64,000 bases of DNA from the NCBI GenBank assembly GCA_035762175.1, contig DASTPP010000201.1:1-64000 (forward strand), given 5' to 3'. The translations under genes were made by a program, and so were the position numbers. Under the pieces are notes generated by a model, which saw nothing but the letters and a program-made list of their open reading frames with translations, ran no database searches and had not been told where the DNA came from. This DNA is from DASTPP01 sp035762175 (GTDB lineage Bacteria; Myxococcota_A; Polyangia; Polyangiales; Polyangiaceae). Shown here in pieces: positions 8,432-22,238 of this stretch; the stretch's first letter is position 1, and each line of letters begins with the position of its first letter.

Positions 8432-10357
8432 ATGCAGCATCGCACCCAGAAGCCGACCCGCCGTCCCCTCCGTTCGCTGCTCGCGCCGCTCGCGCTCGTG
8501 GCGGCCTGCGCGCCCCCCGGCGACGCGAGCGACGCCCCCGACGAGGGCGTGCGCGAGGAGGCGCTGACCGCCTGCCTCGCCGTGTCGCCGACCGGCACGC
8601 GGACGCGCAACACCTCGTTCGCCGCCCAGTCGGCGCCCTTCGTCGCCGAGTGGAGCGTCGTGCCCGGCGCGGCGAGCGTCGACGGCGCCGTCGCCCTCTC
8701 GAACGGGGCGCAGACGGCTTGGGCGGGCTTCGCCGCGACGGTGCGCTTCAACGCCGCGGGCCAGATCGACGCGCGCAACGGGGCGGTCTACGCGGCCGCC
8801 GCGCCCCTCGCGTACGCCGCGGGCCAGACCTACCACGTCAAGATGGTGGTGGACCCGGCGGCCCAGCGCTACTCGGCCTTCGTCACGCCCCCGGGCGGCT
8901 CGCCCGTCAAGGTGGCCGACAACTACGCCTTCCGGGTGAGCACGACGACGCTCAACAACGCCGTCGTGCACGTGGGCTACGAGTCGACCGGGACCTTGAG
9001 CGCCTGCGACTTCGTGGTCGGGCCCGTCTCGGCGCCCGCGCCTTCGCCCGCGCCGGCCCCGGCGCCCGCGCCGGGCGAGGTGCTGGCCTTCCCCGGCGCC
9101 GAGGGCTTCGGGGCGAAGTCGACCACCGGCGGGCGCGGCGGCAAGGTGTTCAAGGTCACCAACCTCAACGCGACCGGCACCGGCAGCCTGCAGTGGGCCG
9201 TCTCGCAGCCGGGCAAGCGCACCGTGGTCTTCGCCGTCAGCGGCGTCATCAAGGGCGACATTCACATCCCGCACGGCGACCTCACCATCGCCGGCCAGAC
9301 CGCGCCCGGCGGCGGCATCACCATCGCCGGCAAGGTGAGCGCCGCCTACGACGTGTCCTTCCGGAACGTCGTCATGCGCTTCGTCCGCGTCCGGCCCCCC
9401 GCCCTCACCGGCAGCCAGGGCGACGCGCTGCAGTTCAGCCGGGGCGGCAGCTTCGTCTTCGACCACGTCTCGATCGGGTGGGGCTGCGACGAGACGCTCG
9501 ACCTCTACGAGGCGACCGACGTGACCCTGCAGTGGTCGTCGATCGAGGAGGCCGCCACCAACTGCGGCCACCCCGACGGCTCGAACCACAACTACGGCAT
9601 GATCAACGGCCCCGACGGCCGCCGCGTCGCCGTGCACCACAGCCTCTTCGCGCACAACCTGAACCGCAACCCCGCCATCGCCAACGGGCCGGCCGAGGTG
9701 CGCAACAACGTCGTCTACAACGTCAAGCACGGGTTCATTCACCACAACCCGGCGTCGGGCGCCTTCGACATCGTCGGCAACTACTTCAAGCAGGGCCCGA
9801 GCGCCTCGCTCATGCCCTTCTTCTTCGACGACGAGAACGGCTTCGCCGACGCGGGCCTCAAGTACTACCTGCGCGACAACTACGTCGACGACCCGGGCGA
9901 TCTCGTCGGCCCGATCGACAACCCCTGGGCGACGCCCTACGCGCACCCGACCTTCGCCAACCTGCTCGCGCCGACGTCGAAGCGCGCGGCGGCCGAGTTC
10001 GACTTCTCGTCGATCGCCGGCTTCAAGCGCATCACCACCCAGAGCTCGACCGAGGCCTACGACCTCGTCGCCGCGCGCGCCGGCGCCTTCCCCCGCGACG
10101 TCGTCACCCGCCGGGCGGTCGACGAGCTGAAGGCGCGCACCGGCGCCTTCGGCCGCCGCGTGCCGGCCGACCTGATGAACGGCCTGACGGCGACGGCGGC
10201 CCCCGCCGACAAGGACAACGACGGCATGGCCGACGCGTGGGAGGCGTCGAAGGGCCTCGACCCCGCCAACGGCGCCGACCACGTCAAGCTCATGCCCTCG
10301 GGCTACACCGCGATCGAAGAGTACATCAACGGCCTCGCCGCGCAGCTCGTGCCCTGA
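8432..10357 (+). CDS. Secreted pectate lyase (PL1-type parallel beta-helix) lipoprotein
   Basis: This 641-residue exported polysaccharide lyase cleaves pectate by beta-elimination. The N-terminus is a lipoprotein signal ending LALVAAC. Residues of about 45-195 look like a beta-sandwich module that could bind carbohydrate. A Pro/Ala linker (PAPSPAPAPAPAPG) follows. The catalytic beta-helix begins AFPGAEGFGAKSTTGGRGG and includes FDHVSIGWGCDETLD and the His/Asn-rich HHSLFAHNLNRNP, the hallmark of PL1-like lyases. The C-terminus has a calcium-type DKDNDGMADAWE loop followed by a short helical tail. The ATG at 8432 is chosen because the signal peptide starts there and GGGAAG lies about seven bases upstream. 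It probably helps degrade plant material in soil. Confidence 0.92.
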   Translation: MQHRTQKPTRRPLRSLLAPLALVAACAPPGDASDAPDEGVREEALTACLAVSPTGTRTRNTSFAAQSAPFVAEWSVVPGAASVDGAVALSNGAQTAWAGFAATVRFNAAGQIDARNGAVYAAAAPLAYAAGQTYHVKMVVDPAAQRYSAFVTPPGGSPVKVADNYAFRVSTTTLNNAVVHVGYESTGTLSACDFVVGPVSAPAPSPAPAPAPAPGEVLAFPGAEGFGAKSTTGGRGGKVFKVTNLNATGTGSLQWAVSQPGKRTVVFAVSGVIKGDIHIPHGDLTIAGQTAPGGGITIAGKVSAAYDVSFRNVVMRFVRVRPPALTGSQGDALQFSRGGSFVFDHVSIGWGCDETLDLYEATDVTLQWSSIEEAATNCGHPDGSNHNYGMINGPDGRRVAVHHSLFAHNLNRNPAIANGPAEVRNNVVYNVKHGFIHHNPASGAFDIVGNYFKQGPSASLMPFFFDDENGFADAGLKYYLRDNYVDDPGDLVGPIDNPWATPYAHPTFANLLAPTSKRAAAEFDFSSIAGFKRITTQSSTEAYDLVAARAGAFPRDVVTRRAVDELKARTGAFGRRVPADLMNGLTATAAPADKDNDGMADAWEASKGLDPANGADHVKLMPSGYTAIEEYINGLAAQLVP

Positions 10358-10592
10358 GGGCGCGCGCCCCGGCCCCCGGCGCCGGCGAGCCCCGGGGGCG
10401 GCGCCGGGGCTCGCCCGTCACCCGCCGCCGGCCCTCGAGCAGGTTGCCCAGCAGGTGCGAGGCCACGCGCACGATCTCTTCGTTCCGGACCCCGTAGTTG
10501 ACCAGCTCGTTGAAGAAGCCCTTGGCCACCAGCTTCGACATCTGGTCGCGGCGCTGTTCGAGTACGGAGCCTTCGTCGCCCGAGGTGCTCAT
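10326..10592 (-). CDS. Small conserved-looking hypothetical protein
   Basis: The 88 codons start at the ATG at 10592. The first 55 residues look like a genuine folded helical protein (EQRRDQMSKLVAKGFFNELV, then YGVRNEEIVRVASHLLGNLL). The last 30 residues are Arg/Pro/Gly-rich and run through a strong hairpin and into the 3' end of the pectate lyase gene (32-bp tail overlap), so the natural end is doubtful. There is no signal peptide or known motif. It is divergently placed from the protease gene downstream. I do not recognise the family. Confidence 0.6.
   Translation of the reverse strand: MSTSGDEGSVLEQRRDQMSKLVAKGFFNELVNYGVRNEEIVRVASHLLGNLLEGRRRVTGEPRRRPRGSPAPGAGARALRARAARRGR
10384..10415. 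terminator. Hairpin between convergent gene ends
   Basis: Perfect 12-bp arms GGCGAGCCCCGG / CCGGGGCTCGCC enclose an 8-base loop, beginning 27 bases after the pectate lyase stop. It could end transcription of the lyase gene and, from the other side, of the small minus-strand gene. There is no T-run. Confidence 0.45.
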
Positions 10593-10934
10593 GGCGCGCT
10601 TGCCTACGTCCGCGGCGTACCGGCGTGAAGGGCGCACCGCCGCGCGGGCGGGCGCGGCGCGCGGACGCACCCGTGGCTACATTTCGCCCGTTCAGAAATC
10701 GAACCGAAGCGATTGCGCCGGGCGCGCGGTTCAGAAACGAAACGGCCCGCGCGCTATCTCGAGTGACAATTGCGAAAAGAGGCCGTTGGTTTGCTCGGGC
10801 TCATCCGTTAGAGTGCGCGTCGCGTTGGGGTTATCAACCGCCTGCGGGCGACAAGACGGGGCGGGGTTCGATCGCGCCGCGCGCGGGCCGCGCGCGAGGC
10901 GGGCGGGCGCCGCCCCGAGAAAGATGTAGCAGCG
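10593..10934. other. Divergent promoter region
   Basis: This 342-bp gap lies between the divergent small gene and the secreted protease. The base composition falls around 10690-10850, as expected of promoters, but no clear -35/-10 pair can be named. Confidence 0.4.
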
Positions 10935-12587
<1,653 letters not shown>

Positions 12588-12602
12588 CCGTTCGCGGGCC
12601 CC

Positions 12603-12619
12603 GCCCCCGGCCCGGGGGC
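12603..12619. terminator. GC hairpin between convergent genes
   Basis: GCCCCC / GGGGGC arms surround a 5-base loop about 15 bases after the protease stop, between convergent genes. There is no T-run, so its strength is uncertain. Confidence 0.35.
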
Positions 12620-12663
12620 CGGCGCGAGCAGAAGGGCGCGGGGGCCCGCCGGGGGGCGCGGGC

Positions 12664-13872
12664 TCAGGTGCGCTGGGTGCCGAGCGGGGGCAGCGTCGCC
12701 TGAAAGTCGGCCTGGATGCGCGGCACGTACTGCCGCATCAAGTCTTCGACGCGCGCGGCCGAGTCGGCGCGCAGGACGAACCCGACGTGGTTCGGCACGT
12801 CGAAGCGGCGCACGATCTCGGGGTCGGCGTAGGCCGAGGTGTCGGGGCGCTCCTGGCGGGCGAGCGAGAGCAACAGGCCGCCGTAGCCGCCGCGCCGCGG
12901 GCGCGGCCGGAAGGGCCGCTCGCCGAGGTAGAGCTCGAGGCGCGCCCACTCGGCCCAGAGGTCGACGCCGGCCACCTCTTCGACGAGGTCGGTGATGTGG
13001 GCGCCGCCGGCGCGCGCGGCCGTCTCGAGGAAGTAGATCGCGCCGTCGGCCTTGCCGCGGATGAACTCGGTGTGCGTCACGCCGCGGCGCAGGCGCAGCG
13101 CGCCGACGAGGCGGCGGTGCGCTTCGAGCAGGGCGAGCGTGAAGGGGTCGTCGCGCGGCAGGGTGCGGGTGGCGAACACGCCGCCCTCGTGCGCGATCTG
13201 GAAGAGCGGGCGCAGGTAGCCGTGCGCCTCGGCGAAGGCGACCTCGCCGCCCTCGACGACGCCGTCGACGTGGAAGACGTCGCCCTCGACGAAGCGCTCG
13301 AGCAGGTAATACGACTGGAGGTCGCCGAGCGCCTCGATCGCGCGCCAGACGTCGGCCGCCCGCTCGAGCTTGCGGATGCCGATCGAGGCCGCCTCGGCGC
13401 GGGGCTTCAGCATCCAAGGGGGGGGCACCTCGTCGAGGAAGCGCGCGACGTCGGCGTGGTGAAAGATGGGCACGAACTCGGGCACGGCCACCCCCGCCCG
13501 CCGGGCCTCGACGCGCATCGTCAGCTTGTCGCGAAAGCGCCGCGCCTCGCCCTCGTCGGTGCCGGGCAGGCAGAGGTGCTGGCGCAGCCCGGCGGCCGCC
13601 ATGACGTCGTAGTCGTCGAGGGGCGCGACGCGGTCGATCGGGCGGGTGCGCGCCAGGTACGAGACGGCGTTCTGCAGATCGCGCGGGTCGGCGAGCGAGG
13701 GCATGGCGTGCACCTCGTCGCAGGCGTCGCGGGCCCAGGGCTTGTCGAGCACGTCCTGGCGGACCAGCAGAATGACGCGGGCGCCCTCGCGCTTGCACGT
13801 CTCGAGAAAGCGGTTGCCCTTGAAGTAGCTCGACAGGCAAAGAATGGTCAGGGGGCGATCGGCCGTCGTCAC
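12664..13872 (-). CDS. ATP-grasp domain enzyme, unknown substrate
   Basis: This 402-residue protein has the carboxylate-amine ligase (ATP-grasp) architecture: an N-terminal Rossmann-like preATP domain (TILCLSSYFKGNRFLETCKR), a central ATP-binding part with PPWMLKPRAEAAS and YYLLERFVEGDVFHVDGVV, and a C-terminal part with THTEFIRG and YFLETAARAGG carrying metal-ligand carboxylates. The family joins a carboxylate to a nucleophile using ATP; the substrate is not evident. The GTG at 13872 is chosen because the Rossmann strand starts at once and because extending to 14073 would run into the divergent glycosylase gene. There is no partner gene beside it (no peptide or carrier protein), so it looks like a stand-alone ligase. 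Confidence 0.85.
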   Translation of the reverse strand: MTTADRPLTILCLSSYFKGNRFLETCKREGARVILLVRQDVLDKPWARDACDEVHAMPSLADPRDLQNAVSYLARTRPIDRVAPLDDYDVMAAAGLRQHLCLPGTDEGEARRFRDKLTMRVEARRAGVAVPEFVPIFHHADVARFLDEVPPPWMLKPRAEAASIGIRKLERAADVWRAIEALGDLQSYYLLERFVEGDVFHVDGVVEGGEVAFAEAHGYLRPLFQIAHEGGVFATRTLPRDDPFTLALLEAHRRLVGALRLRRGVTHTEFIRGKADGAIYFLETAARAGGAHITDLVEEVAGVDLWAEWARLELYLGERPFRPRPRRGGYGGLLLSLARQERPDTSAYADPEIVRRFDVPNHVGFVLRADSAARVEDLMRQYVPRIQADFQATLPPLGTQRT

Positions 13873-13940
13873 GCGAGAAGGGTAAGAGGCGCCCGCGGGC
13901 GCGGTCAAACCCCTCCCGCCCGCGCCCGCGCCCGGCGCGA

Positions 13941-14014
13941 GGCCCGCGCTCGCGACGCCGGGCGCAGGGCCCGCGCTCGCGACGCCGGGCCCCCTGCCCT
14001 TGCGACGCCGAGCC
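13941..14014. repeat. 27-bp tandem repeat in a divergent promoter region
   Basis: Two near-identical copies of a 23-bp block with the core CCCGCGCTCGCGACGCCG start at 13941 and 13968, and a decayed third copy starts at about 13992. They fill most of the space between the divergent ATP-grasp and glycosylase genes and stop about 20 bases before the glycosylase ATG. Confidence 0.6.
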
Positions 14015-14035
14015 CGCGCATGCCACGATCGCCCC

Positions 14036-14719
14036 ATGGCCGCGCGCCGCAAGGCCGATCTCGAGGGGCCCACGCTCTTCGGCGAGGGGTCGGCGGCGCT
14101 CTTGCCTCAGCACAGCGAGTCGGTCGAGGCGCCGCCCGACGACTCGCTCGGGCGGGTGCTCGACGATCTGCGCTCGAACCACGCCTGCGGCGCCTGCCCG
14201 GGCGGCACGCCCGTCATCTTCGGCGAGGGGCCCGCGCGCGCCGATCTGATGGTCGTCGGCGAGGGCCCCGCCCCCGACGACGCGCACACGGGCCTGCCCT
14301 TCTCGGGCCCCGCCGGTCAGCTCTTGACCCGCATGCTCGACGCCATCGGCTCGCCCCGCCCGGGCACGTACATCTGCAACGTCATCAAGTGCATACCGCC
14401 CGGCGAGCGGGCCTTCGCCGTCGACGAGATCGGGGCCTGCCGGCCGCTGCTCTTGCGGCAGATCTTGGCCGTGGGGCCCCGGGTCATCTTCGCCGCCGGC
14501 GCCCTGGCCGCCCAGACGCTTTTGCGCTCGCGGCAAAGCATCTCCGACCTGCGGGGGCGGCGCTACCTGCTACGGCTCAACGGGCGCGCGATCGATCTGG
14601 TGCCCTCGTACAACCCCGCCTTCTTGCTGCGCGTGCCCGAGAAGAAGCGCGAAGCCTGGGCCGACCTCAAGCTCGTTCGCGAGCGCCTCGCGGCCGCGCC
14701 CGAGCCTCCGCGCACCTGA
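14036..14719 (+). CDS. Uracil-DNA glycosylase superfamily protein, family 4-like (iron-sulfur)
   Basis: This 227-residue protein matches the iron-sulfur uracil-DNA glycosylases that remove uracil from DNA at the start of base-excision repair. Motifs in order: a CGACPGGTP cysteine pair, the uracil-pocket motif GEGPAPDD ... TGLPFSGPAGQLL, CNVIKCIPPGER, and a cysteine in ACRPLLLRQI. Together these give four cysteines for a 4Fe-4S cluster. The C-terminal motif, normally Tyr-His-Pro followed by a Leu-Leu-Arg region in family 4, reads PSYNPAFLLR, with Asn in place of His. Activity may therefore be altered. The ATG at 14036 is preferred over an in-frame TTG at 14000 because the latter lies in the repeat-rich promoter region. 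Confidence 0.85.
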   Translation: MAARRKADLEGPTLFGEGSAALLPQHSESVEAPPDDSLGRVLDDLRSNHACGACPGGTPVIFGEGPARADLMVVGEGPAPDDAHTGLPFSGPAGQLLTRMLDAIGSPRPGTYICNVIKCIPPGERAFAVDEIGACRPLLLRQILAVGPRVIFAAGALAAQTLLRSRQSISDLRGRRYLLRLNGRAIDLVPSYNPAFLLRVPEKKREAWADLKLVRERLAAAPEPPRT

Positions 14720-14760
14720 GCCCGCCCGGCGTCGCGCGCCTGGGGTAGGGTCGGCGGCCG

Positions 14761-16041
14761 ATGCCAGGCCCCCGCCGCCCCTTGCTCGCTGCGCCCGCCC
14801 TCGCTCGCCCTACCCCACGACGCCTCTGCCGACCGGGCCCGGACGCCCACCTGCTCGCCGCGCTCGCGCTCGCCGGTATCACCGCCCCGGCTTGCAGCAA
14901 GGGACGTAACGAGCCCGCACCTTCGCGCCCCGCGCAAGCAGCCCGCGAGCTCGAGGCCGGCCGCGCGTCCCCGCCGGGCGGCCCCCCCGGCGCCCCGGCG
15001 CCCCCGAAGGCCGGCCCCGGCCGGCCCCGGCTCACGCCTCGGACGAGCGGCACGACCCAGCGGCTGCAGGCCATCAGCCCGGTCGACGCGCGCGTCGCGT
15101 GGGCGAGCGGCCTGGGCGGCACCTACGCCTTGACCACCGACGGCGGCACCACCTGGCGCGCGCGCGTCGTGCCCGGCGCCGAGGAGCTGCAGTTTCGCGA
15201 CGTGCAGGGCGTCAGCGACAAGATCGCGTACCTGCTCGCGGCCGGCCCCGGCGCCGCGTCGCGCGTCTACAAGACGGCCGACGGGGGCGACACGTGGAAG
15301 CTCCAGTTTCAGAACCAAGACCCCAAAGCCTTCTACGATTGCTTCGCCTTCTGGGCGCCCGCCCGCGGCCTCGTCGTGGCCGACTCGATCGAAGGTCGCC
15401 TGCCGGTGCTGCTCACGGCCGACGGCGAAACCTGGCGCGGCCCGCGCGATCGCCCGCCCGCCGCCCTGCCCAACGAGGGCGCCTTCGCGGCGAGCGGCAC
15501 CTGCGTGGCCACGCAGGGCGAGAGGCGCGCCTGGGTCGCGACCTCGGGCGCCGAGCGGCCGCGGGTTCTGGCCACGAGCGACGGGGGCGAGACCTGGGCC
15601 GCCGCCGACGCGCCCATCGTGGGAGGCAGCAAGAGCTCGGGCGCGGCGACCATCGCCTTTCGCGATCGCAGCCACGGCCTTCTCGGCGGCGGCGTTCTCG
15701 AGGCCATGAAGGCGCCCTCGAACAACGTCGCCCGCTCGAACGACGGGGGCAAGACCTGGCAGCTTGCCACGAAGAGCCCCTTCCCCGGCCCGATCTTCGG
15801 CCTGAGCTACGCGCTCGATCGCGCCCGCCAGGCCGGCAGCGAAGGCGCGCCCGGCGGCCACGAGCAGCTCGCACCCGCCGTCGTCGCCACCGGCCCCGGC
15901 GGCGCGGCCTGGTCGGCCGACGAGGGCGACACCTGGACGCTGCTCGAAGGCGTCGACAACTACTGGGCCGTGGCGTTCGCCGACGAGCACCGGGGCTGGC
16001 TGGTCGGCACCGAGGGGCGCATCTTGATGGTCGAGTTTTGA
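14761..16041 (+). CDS. Ycf48/BNR-like beta-propeller lipoprotein
   Basis: This 426-residue exported protein is made of sialidase/BNR-type repeats like those of Ycf48/HCF136 proteins. The N-terminus ends in a lipobox-like LAGITAPAC, and a Pro/Gly/Ala-rich linker covers about residues 50-95. Asp-box motifs recur: TTDGGTTW, TADGGDTW, TADGETW, TSDGGETW, SNDGGKTW and SADEGDTW. This suggests a six- or seven-bladed propeller with a scaffolding or binding role at the cell envelope. It starts 41 bases after the glycosylase gene, so the two could share a transcript, but there is no functional link. Substrate or partner is unknown. Confidence 0.8.
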   Translation: MPGPRRPLLAAPALARPTPRRLCRPGPDAHLLAALALAGITAPACSKGRNEPAPSRPAQAARELEAGRASPPGGPPGAPAPPKAGPGRPRLTPRTSGTTQRLQAISPVDARVAWASGLGGTYALTTDGGTTWRARVVPGAEELQFRDVQGVSDKIAYLLAAGPGAASRVYKTADGGDTWKLQFQNQDPKAFYDCFAFWAPARGLVVADSIEGRLPVLLTADGETWRGPRDRPPAALPNEGAFAASGTCVATQGERRAWVATSGAERPRVLATSDGGETWAAADAPIVGGSKSSGAATIAFRDRSHGLLGGGVLEAMKAPSNNVARSNDGGKTWQLATKSPFPGPIFGLSYALDRARQAGSEGAPGGHEQLAPAVVATGPGGAAWSADEGDTWTLLEGVDNYWAVAFADEHRGWLVGTEGRILMVEF

Positions 16042-16133
16042 GGTGGGCCCCGCTCGGTGAGGCGCCGTCACGCCCGAGCTCGCGGTACGACCGCCGATGT
16101 CTCGCCGGGCGTGCCTTTGCGCCGAACAGAGCC

Positions 16134-17090
16134 ATGATCGTATCCGTGCACCCGACCTACCCTTCGACCTTTGCCGCGCGCTCGGCCTCGCCCTCGAGGT
16201 TGCGCCCGCAGGCGTTCTCGCCCCCGAGGTCGCGCCCGCGATTGACCTCGCCCTCGAGGTCGCGCCCGCGATTGACCTCGCCCTCGCTCGCCGCCCTCAC
16301 CGCGCTCACCGCCGCCCTCGCCGCCTGCGGCCCGCGCTCGGACGCCCCGCCGACCGGATCGCCAACCGCGGGCAATGCGGCCGCTCCGCCGACGTCACCT
16401 CCACCGGCCCTATCCGGTACCGCAGGCGCCCCGGGCGCTGCGGGTGCTGCGGGCCTACCAGGCACTTCGGGCGGCGCAGGCGTGGCGGGCGCCACGGGCG
16501 CGGCAGGCAGGGCGGGCGCGGGCGGAACGGCGGGCGCAGCGGGCGGCCCCGCCTCGCCGAGCGGCGAGGCCTGCGCGTCGAGCATCGACGACGCGGCGCT
16601 CGCGCCCGTGCTCAAGGCCGTCGGCGACGGCCTCGCGAAGCGCGACATGGCGTCGCTCGCGGCGCAGGCGCACCCGGCGAAGGGCGTGCGCTTCTCGCCC
16701 TATGCGCATGTCGACAAGGGCAGCGACGTCGTGCTCAAGCCGGCCGAGCTAAGTTCAGCCATGGCCGACCCCAAGGTGCGAACCTGGGGCACGCACGACG
16801 GGTCGGGCGACCCCATCAAGCTGACCTTCGCCAAGTACTTTCAGACGTTCGTCTACGACCGCGACTTCGTTCGCACCGGCCAGTACGCGCGCGGCCGCAC
16901 GATTCGAACCGGCAACACGAAGAGCAATATCTGCGAAACCTACCCGGGCGCCGCGTTCGTCGAGTACCACGTGCCGGGGTCTGACCCGCGCTACAACGGG
17001 ATGGACTGGGCGAGCCTTCGCCTCGTCTTCGAGGCCTCGGGCGGCAAGATCTACCTCGTCGGCGTCGTGCACGATACGTGGACGATCTAG
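16134..17090 (+). CDS. Lipoprotein with Gly/Ala linker and unknown C-terminal domain
   Basis: This 318-residue protein starts at the ATG at 16134. Residues 1-65 include a Ser/Pro/Arg-rich segment and then a lipobox LTAALAAC. A collagen-like Gly/Ala/Pro linker follows (about 80-140), typical of Polyangiales surface lipoproteins. The C-terminal domain (about 145-318) looks folded, with SSIDDAALAPVLKAVGDGLA, HPAKGVRFSPYAHVD, ICETYPGAAFVEYHVPG and YLVGVVHDTWTI. I recognise no enzyme motif; the shape suggests a small ligand-binding alpha/beta domain. A 41-bp palindromic array begins 28 bases after its stop codon. Confidence 0.75.
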   Translation: MIVSVHPTYPSTFAARSASPSRLRPQAFSPPRSRPRLTSPSRSRPRLTSPSLAALTALTAALAACGPRSDAPPTGSPTAGNAAAPPTSPPPALSGTAGAPGAAGAAGLPGTSGGAGVAGATGAAGRAGAGGTAGAAGGPASPSGEACASSIDDAALAPVLKAVGDGLAKRDMASLAAQAHPAKGVRFSPYAHVDKGSDVVLKPAELSSAMADPKVRTWGTHDGSGDPIKLTFAKYFQTFVYDRDFVRTGQYARGRTIRTGNTKSNICETYPGAAFVEYHVPGSDPRYNGMDWASLRLVFEASGGKIYLVGVVHDTWTI

Positions 17091-17118
17091 CCTGCCCGTC
17101 GCCTCGATCGACGCAGTT

Positions 17119-17455
17119 GAGTCGATTTTCGTCCGCTGGTACTGAAAGTCGACTCAAACGAGTCGATTTTTGTCCGCTGGCGCTGAAAACCGACTCAAAT
17201 GAGTCGATTTCTGTCCGTTGGCACTGAAAGTCGACTCAAATGAGTCGATTTCCATCCGCCCCTACTGAAAGTCGACTCAAATGAGTCGATTTCCATCCGC
17301 TGGCACTGAAAGTCGACTCAAACGAGTCGATTTTGCGCCCTCCAGCGCTAAATTTCGACTCATCGTAGTCAATCGTGGGCGCGGCACGGCCGAGGGTCGA
17401 CCCGCTCGAGTCGAGCCGAGTGCGCCGAAGCCAAACCGCCGACTCGGTCGAGTCG
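17119..17455. repeat. Array of 41-bp repeats with an 18-bp palindromic core (array 1)
   Basis: Units start at GAGTCG at 17119, 17160, 17201, 17242, 17283 and 17324, an exact 41-bp period. The unit junction forms the palindrome TCGACTCA-AA-TGAGTCGA, or a variant with one changed base pair. The intervening 20 or so bases are similar between copies (the TCCGCTGGCACTGAAA theme). Past 17365 the units decay, but GAGTCG...CGACTC spacing of 42 bp is still visible at 17408 and 17450. The intervals are conserved, so this is not a CRISPR array. A 41-bp period is close to four helical turns, so cores sit on one face of the DNA. It lies directly before a palindromic MITE-like element. Confidence 0.9.
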
Positions 17456-17467
17456 AAGGTGGGGCTC

Positions 17468-17790
17468 ATACCAACCGTGTTTGATGCGGCCAGGAATCGG
17501 GCCGGGCGCGGCGGGCGGCCCCCGACTCGACGTCGGGGGCAGCGAACGCCCTTGGAGACGGCGTGCCAAGCCCTGCCGGAGGCAGGGCTCCCGCGTCGCG
17601 AGCCGCTTCGCTCGCTCGCCCGGAAGCCAAAGCCCTTGGGAGCCCGGCCCCCGACGAGGGGGCGGGCTTTGCGGTCCGAATCGATGCCGATTCCGCGCGG
17701 CACGAGCGGGCGTCCGCTGCCCCCGACGTCGAGTCGGGGGCCGCCCGCCGCGCCCGGCCCGACTCCTGGTCCGAGCAAGAACAGCTGGTA

Positions 17791-17791
<1 letters not shown>
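17468..17791. mobile_element. MITE-like palindromic element with 62-bp inverted repeats
   Basis: Arms at 17490-17551 and 17708-17769 are inverted repeats of 62 bp with two mismatches. Weaker symmetry extends out to about 17468 and 17791 (ATACCA at both ends). The 156-bp interior holds smaller hairpins, such as CCCTGCC-GGA-GGCAGGG and GAATCG-ATGC-CGATTC. There is no transposase; the weak frames inside are mirror images of each other, as expected for a palindrome. The right end touches the stop codon of the VIT-domain gene (TGA at 17791-17793). A partial relative lies at about 43185-43275, so the family is dispersed. I infer a non-autonomous element or a large structured repeat. Confidence 0.7.
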
Positions 17792-21531
<3,740 letters not shown>

Positions 21532-21743
21532 GCGGCCTCCTGGCGGCAGTCGGGCAGACGAGACAGCACGATCGGGCCCGAAGTTCCCGCGAGGGGTGAG
21601 CGGGTGCGCGCGGCACTGAGCGCGAGGAAGGACGCGGCGCCGGCGAGCGTACCCCCCTCGCCTCGGGCGCGTCTTGACAAACGACGAAGCGCCCGACGCG
21701 GGGGCGCGGGCGCTCGGCGAACCTTGCGGATGTGGGGCGAAGG

Positions 21744-22238
21744 TCAGGACGCGTCGAAGACGGTCACGCCCTTGTGCCAGCCCTGCGCGCCGGGGCCGCT
21801 GCCAGGCTCGCGGTAGTGCATCTCGAGGCAGAAAAGGTAGTTCTGCCCGTTGACCGACAGGTAGCGGCCGGCGCCCAAGGGCAAGTCGAGCTGCTCGGAG
21901 GCCGTGCGGATGACGGCCGGATCGATCTTGCCCTGGATCTGCCGGCGCCGCCCGGTGCGCGAGCACTCGCCCGGCTCGAGCTTCGCGGGCAGCGGGCTCG
22001 CGACCGGCGCCTCGGCCTCGGCTTCGGACGACTCGTCACGCGACGCGGGCGCGGCCGCGCCGCTCGCCTCGGAGGGGCCGGCGGGCGCCTCGGCCGGGCG
22101 GGCGCTCTGGACTTCGGTGCTCGCCGCCTCACGAACGCCGGGGGCGTTGGTGTGGGCCCAAACGTCACCATCGCTCTGGACGGTGAGGAACGTGGTCAAC
22201 AGGGAGCAGGCCCGAATGAGATGACGCATCCTGGACAT
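21744..22238 (-). CDS. Small secreted protein, unknown function
   Basis: This is 164 residues from the ATG at 22238; an ATG three codons on (22229) is equally possible. A signal peptide of about 28 residues (IRACSLLTTFLTVQSDGDVWA) is followed by a low-complexity Ala/Glu/Ser/Pro linker (about 35-85). A compact C-terminal domain has two cysteines (PGECSRTG and NYLFCLEMHY) and aromatic residues. It lies upstream of the VIT-VWA gene on the same strand with a 212-bp gap, so a shared transcript is possible but not shown. Family not recognised. Confidence 0.65.
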   Translation of the reverse strand: MSRMRHLIRACSLLTTFLTVQSDGDVWAHTNAPGVREAASTEVQSARPAEAPAGPSEASGAAAPASRDESSEAEAEAPVASPLPAKLEPGECSRTGRRRQIQGKIDPAVIRTASEQLDLPLGAGRYLSVNGQNYLFCLEMHYREPGSGPGAQGWHKGVTVFDAS

